DNA from: Romanomermis culicivorax
Taxonomy: Eukaryota; Nematoda; Enoplea; Mermithida; Mermithidae
Assembly (NCBI GenBank): GCA_963922205.1
Contig: CAWUHX010000229.1
Coordinates: 248,001-312,000, forward strand
DNA length: 64,000 nt
Direction of reading: 5' to 3'
This document shows positions 60,233-64,000 of this stretch, in pieces. Numbering within the stretch: the stretch's first letter is position 1; every line of letters begins with the position of its first letter. The position numbers and the translations under genes are program-made. The notes under the pieces are model-generated. The model had not been told where the DNA came from. It ran no database searches and saw only the letters and a list, made by a program, of their open reading frames with translations.

Positions 60233-62905
60233 AAGTTTTATGCTAAAGTATACCAGAAGAATAACTGTTCAATGAGTAAGTCATTATGTGTGTCCTTTAA
60301 TTTTTCGAGTTTGGCAGATTCTATTGCGTTTTATAGTTGAGAGTAAAAATTTAAATTTAATTTTCTCGAAAAATTTAAAGAACTCCTTTTAGAGATGAGA
60401 GTAAAAATTTGTTTGAGGAGCATTCTGATTCCATTTTCTGTTCATTTGATAGCTAATATCAATTTATAAATTTAGCAATTTGATGTTTTGACAAACTTTA
60501 GTTTTGGTTAGTTGTGGCTTTTGAAAACATATTCAACAACTTCTCATTTTATAAAGTCATTATTTGCTTAGTAATCATTACCTATAGATTATGTATGTGC
60601 CTTTTTTATCTTTTTACTCCTCATTCCCAAAAGAAGATTCAGTATGGATTGATATTATGTCATTCAGTTTTTCATTATTTTTTTGGGCAAGGTATATTAG
60701 ATAGATAATAAATAGATAATAAATGATGATAAATGATACCAGGTCAATTTCTGTCTGGCACTGTATATAGCACATAGTCCACTCCCCTGCCTTTGTATAC
60801 AATTTTCAAAGGGATATTCTTATTTGTGTGACATTGAACAATACGTAATGGAAGTACCATTCTTTTCTGCTCTAACACAGTAGTGAGAGGAAATGTTGGA
60901 GGTGAGTAACAGCCTAAATAGCACCATAAACAGTAGTGTGGGTTTCCTAGGGAAAAGTGGATGGAGAAAAAGTGGTGTTACTGATATCACTGAACACATG
61001 TGTTGAAGAAAGGTAAGCAGAGCACAAAAACGTTATTTGTTGACCCCACAATGGACACACATGTTTTGGAAGGCAAAACAGGAGAGCAAAAACATAATTG
61101 ATTGACTTCATCACCAAGGCACATGTATAGGATATAGAAAAAACTGTGGAAAACGTTAATGCAGTAAACCATTTCTTGTTGAGAAAAAGGTTGTTGGTGG
61201 ACGTCACAGAATGCTATAGTCTTTTTTAGGCATAGGAGGAAGTGTTGAAAGATAGGAATATTTTCTGAAATGATGAAAGAATTTTGAAAATAAATAAAAC
61301 TCCACTGGAAATGTGTGCCAAAACTAGTATGTCTTCATTTAGAAAATTTGTATAAAAAATATTTTGCTGATACATCAATTTTCATGATAATTTTAAAAAA
61401 CTTGTATTAAAACTGGTCAAGATTTTCTAAAGGTGACAATAACTTTCTTAAAATAAATAAAACGTGACTTGGAAATCAATAGAACATGTGCCAAAAACTC
61501 TATCCTGGAGCTTGAAGATGTACACAGGATTTTCTTTGGGAAAAACTTTTAATTTTGTTTTGTTTAAAAAAAACTTGTTTCGAAGAATTAACAAAACATG
61601 ATTTAAAATGGACAAAATGAGAAATGAAAACAATCGAAATGTGAAATGAAATTGGACATGAGTGCAAAAATAAAAGAGATGATTTGAAAATACATAGATG
61701 TTACATTATACATATACATAGATGCTTTGTAGATAAGACATAATATTATATGAAATTCCCATCCTTAGAACTGATGATCAATGAACAATTTTTTACAATT
61801 TAATTGAACAATTTAATTTTTTAGCATGTTCACTTTTTTTCCTTATGTGACTACAATTAGCATCAAAATTTGCGTTTGACCTCCATTTCTGTTCACTCTT
61901 CAATACAGTGCAGAAAATAGATAAGTAAAGTTTTATGTCGAAGTACACTAAAAGAATAACTGGCCAATGAGTAAGTCATTCTGTATGTCCTTGACTTTTT
62001 CGAGTTTGGCAGATTCTAATGTGTTTTAAAGTTGAGAGTAAACATTTAAATTCAATTTTTTCAATTTAAAAATTTTTTGTTAGGTTGAAAGTGAAATTTT
62101 GTTTGGGGAGCATTCCGATTCCATTTTCTGTTCATTTGATAGTTGATATCAATTTATAAATTCAACAACTTGATGTTTTGACAAACTTTAGTATTGGTTT
62201 GTTGTGACTTTTGCATACATATTCAACCATTTCTCATTTTATAAAATCATTATTTGCCTAGAAATCATTTCCTAGAGAATATTTGTGTCTTTATTATCTT
62301 GTTTTTTTCCTCATTCCCCCAGAGAAGATTCAGTATGGATCAATATTATGTCATCCAGTTTTTCATTATTTTTTGGTATTGTGTGGTTTGTCACATACCC
62401 AAGATTAGCATTGAATGGGGAGATGAGAAGGCAGCATAGATAATTAATGTTGAGATGAGACGGTAGCATAGATGATGATTAATGATAATAGGTCAATTTC
62501 TGTCTGGCACTGTGTATGGCACATAGTGTACTCACCTGCCATTGTATACAGTATTTAAAGGCGCATTCTTATTGGTTGACATTGAAAATATGCAATGGAG
62601 GTATCATTTTTTTCTGCTCTAACATAGTGGTAAGACCCAATGTTGGAGGTGAGTTACAGTATAAATGGCACCATAAACAGTAGTCTGAGTTTCCTAGGGA
62701 AAATATGATGAAGGAAAAGTGGTGTTACAGATCTCAATGACATATATATTTGTTGAACAAAGGTAGCCAGTACATAAAAAATGCTATTTGTCGACCCCAC
62801 AGTGGACACACATGTTTTTGATGACAAAACAGAAATGCAAAAACATAATTGATTGACTGTGTTATGGACCTACAAGTATAGGACATAACAAAGCCACCTG
62901 AAAGG

Positions 62906-63320
62906 TTAGCAGTGAATCTGATGGTGGAGTCAACCATTTGTTCTATTTTCTATTATATAACTAAAATTCTAAAATTGTAAAATTAAAAACGGTGAGAAAT
63001 TATAGTAGACGAAAAATGGTTATCAGAATTTAAATATATGTAATTACCTGAATGTAATTAAATTCCGAATATGGAAAAAAGTTGATGATTGAACTTATTA
63101 TGAAACTAAATTGAATTAAATTTCAAATGTATGAATTTTCGGTATTGATTGAGCAAATGTTCCTGTAGGTGTTGTTGAATAAAACTAACTTGAAATAAAA
63201 TCAGGAAAAGTATATATGGAAAATTATGATTGAAAAATTATCATTCTTGTTCATAATTTTTTACTAAAATGATTATTGCACGCATAAATTTAATGGTCAT
63301 ATTTTTCTTTGACGATGGTC
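62906..63320. other. AT-rich stretch, no gene seen
   Basis: Very AT-rich sequence (A/T runs) between the tandem duplication and the GC-rich island. It contains no supported feature. Confidence 0.45.
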
Positions 63321-63323
63321 TAG

Positions 63324-63545
63324 GATGAGGACGCAGCTCCCAATGAGGAGGTCGCCAATGTCCCAGAGGGCCGGGAAGGCTATGCTGCTGTGGAAATGGT
63401 GCCAACATTAACAATGATGTTTGTGTTGAAGCTGACATCATGGCTGATGCCAAGGATCCCTTTCCCGATGGCAGTCTTGGTTGCTGCCGCCACCCTAGGA
63501 TTTTTGTGGACCGTGGTGTCCAATGTCGACCCATAGGCCTGAGAG
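63324..63545 (+). CDS. GC-rich exon-like island, candidate host exon
   Basis: A sharp island of about 55-60 percent GC lies in AT-rich surroundings. It starts after a GGTCTAG acceptor-like site and ends at AGAG/GTAAAT, a good donor. Two plus-strand frames are plausible. One runs from 63324 to a TAG at 63534-63536 (70 codons, acidic start DEDAAPNEEVANVPEG, hydrophobic end with VLVAAATLGFLW). The other stays open through the donor and is Cys-rich (GRLCCCGNG, LGCCRHPR, VQCRP). A 97-codon frame also exists on the minus strand. The frame cannot be decided by eye. It may be a host exon or a GC-rich transposon fragment. Confidence 0.35.
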
Positions 63546-63583
63546 GTAAATTCTTCAGGTTTTTAAGTTTTAATAACTAATAG

Positions 63584-63686
63584 AATTGGGAGGAATAAAA
63601 AGTAATAATTGCGAGGGATAAAAGTAATAATTGGGAGGGATAAAAAGTAATAATTGGGAGGGATAAAAAGTAATAATTGGGAGGGT
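63584..63686. repeat. 23-bp minisatellite
   Basis: About 4.5 units of AATTGGGAGGGATAAAAAGT-AAT lie in tandem; the first two carry single differences (GGAATAAAA, GCGAGGG and one short A run). It directly follows the exon-like island. Confidence 0.9.
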
Positions 63687-63699
63687 TGAATAAATGCAT

Positions 63700-64000
63700 T
63701 TAAAGAGATGTGAAATTGAGAAAAATTTTAAAGAGATGCGAGAGACTATGGTTACAATTTATAGGTTTATGATTAATTTTTCCTACATATTAGGGGGCAG
63801 GGGACTGGTCAGAGACCCTAATGTGGAGATGAGACCTGGAAATTTATAATTGCATGTACAAGCAGCGATGATATTGCAAATTTCCATACTGGAGGTCTAA
63901 AAAATATTTAAAAGATAATTTTTCCCATAAAAATGAATCATTTTTTTGATTGTTTCTCTTTCACATGAGCAATAAATTTTGCAAGGCATGCAGCAATAGT
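63700..64000. other. No gene seen at window end
   Basis: AT-rich sequence with no supported feature. Confidence 0.4.

Larger units (their letters stand above)
53591..62905. repeat. Diverged tandem duplication, unit about 1.75 kb, first copy split
   Basis: Copy 1 is 53591-54291 plus 60230 to about 61225; copy 2 is about 61226-62905. Shared landmarks in order include CTCCACTGGAAAT (53674-type/61301), CATCAAAATTTGC (54220/61860), TGTTCACTCTTCAAT (54250/61889), CAATGAGTAAGTCATT (60270/61967), TTTTCGAGTTTGGCAGATTCT, GATAGCTAATATCAATT-type sequence, and GTAGTTTGAGTTTCC-like words near 60930/62680. The match resumes exactly across the Merlin insertion. Divergence is substantial by eye. No gene was recognised in the unit. 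Confidence 0.75.

Noticed and set aside
1-64000. CRISPR arrays, bacterial operons, rRNA or tRNA genes
   Set aside because: No regularly spaced identical repeats and no recognised RNA gene were seen; introns and transposon types are eukaryotic.

Overview
This window looks like transposon-rich, AT-rich nuclear DNA from a metazoan. The evidence is spliceosomal introns with GT/AG borders inside several mobile elements and a repertoire typical of invertebrate or aquatic animal genomes: a Maverick/Polinton relic, PIF/Harbinger, Merlin, two ZMYM-like hATs, an L1/Tx1-type LINE and CR1-type LINE fragments. I see no confident host gene, no operon structure and no rRNA or tRNA gene. The species cannot be named from the sequence.

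Layout. 1-9 kb: AT-rich DNA with an unidentified decayed minus-strand ORF (1.3-1.6 kb), two MITEs (2.9 and 3.4 kb) and a solo LTR with a target duplication (7520-7955). 9.7-24.2 kb: a dead Maverick/Polinton-like element, with a protein-primed family B DNA polymerase on the minus strand at the left and an integrase on the plus strand at the right. Between them lies a degenerate plus-strand coding stretch with a Gly/Gln-rich part and an aspartic-protease-like part. 24.3-32.7 kb: an L1/Tx1-type LINE on the minus strand, split by a 4.8 kb hAT element (25697-30504) with a perfect 8-bp target duplication. 33-38.3 kb: MITEs and dispersed repeats. 39.4-41.5 kb: two CR1-like reverse-transcriptase fragments in opposite orientation.

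42.5-48.0 kb: a 5.5 kb unit bounded by inverted CCCAGGACTTTGAG termini and long arrays of GGACATAA/TTATGTCC words. It carries a six-exon minus-strand gene of unrecognised family and a separate plus-strand terminal exon. 49.5-53.3 kb: an apparently intact 3769-bp PIF/Harbinger element, with terminal repeats, a CTG target duplication, a two-exon Myb/SANT-like gene and a two-exon DDE transposase, both open after in-frame splicing. 53.6-62.9 kb: a diverged tandem duplication (unit about 1.75 kb). Its first copy is split by a Merlin transposon, which is itself split by a second ZMYM-like hAT (56009-59503), again with a perfect 8-bp duplication. 63.3-63.55 kb: a GC-rich exon-like island, followed by a 23-bp minisatellite.

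The nesting gives a relative history: LINE before hAT-1, and tandem duplication before Merlin before hAT-2. The Harbinger copy is the only element whose genes and ends are all intact, so it is probably the youngest large insertion. Its Myb-like protein and transposase are the two partners expected of an autonomous Harbinger.
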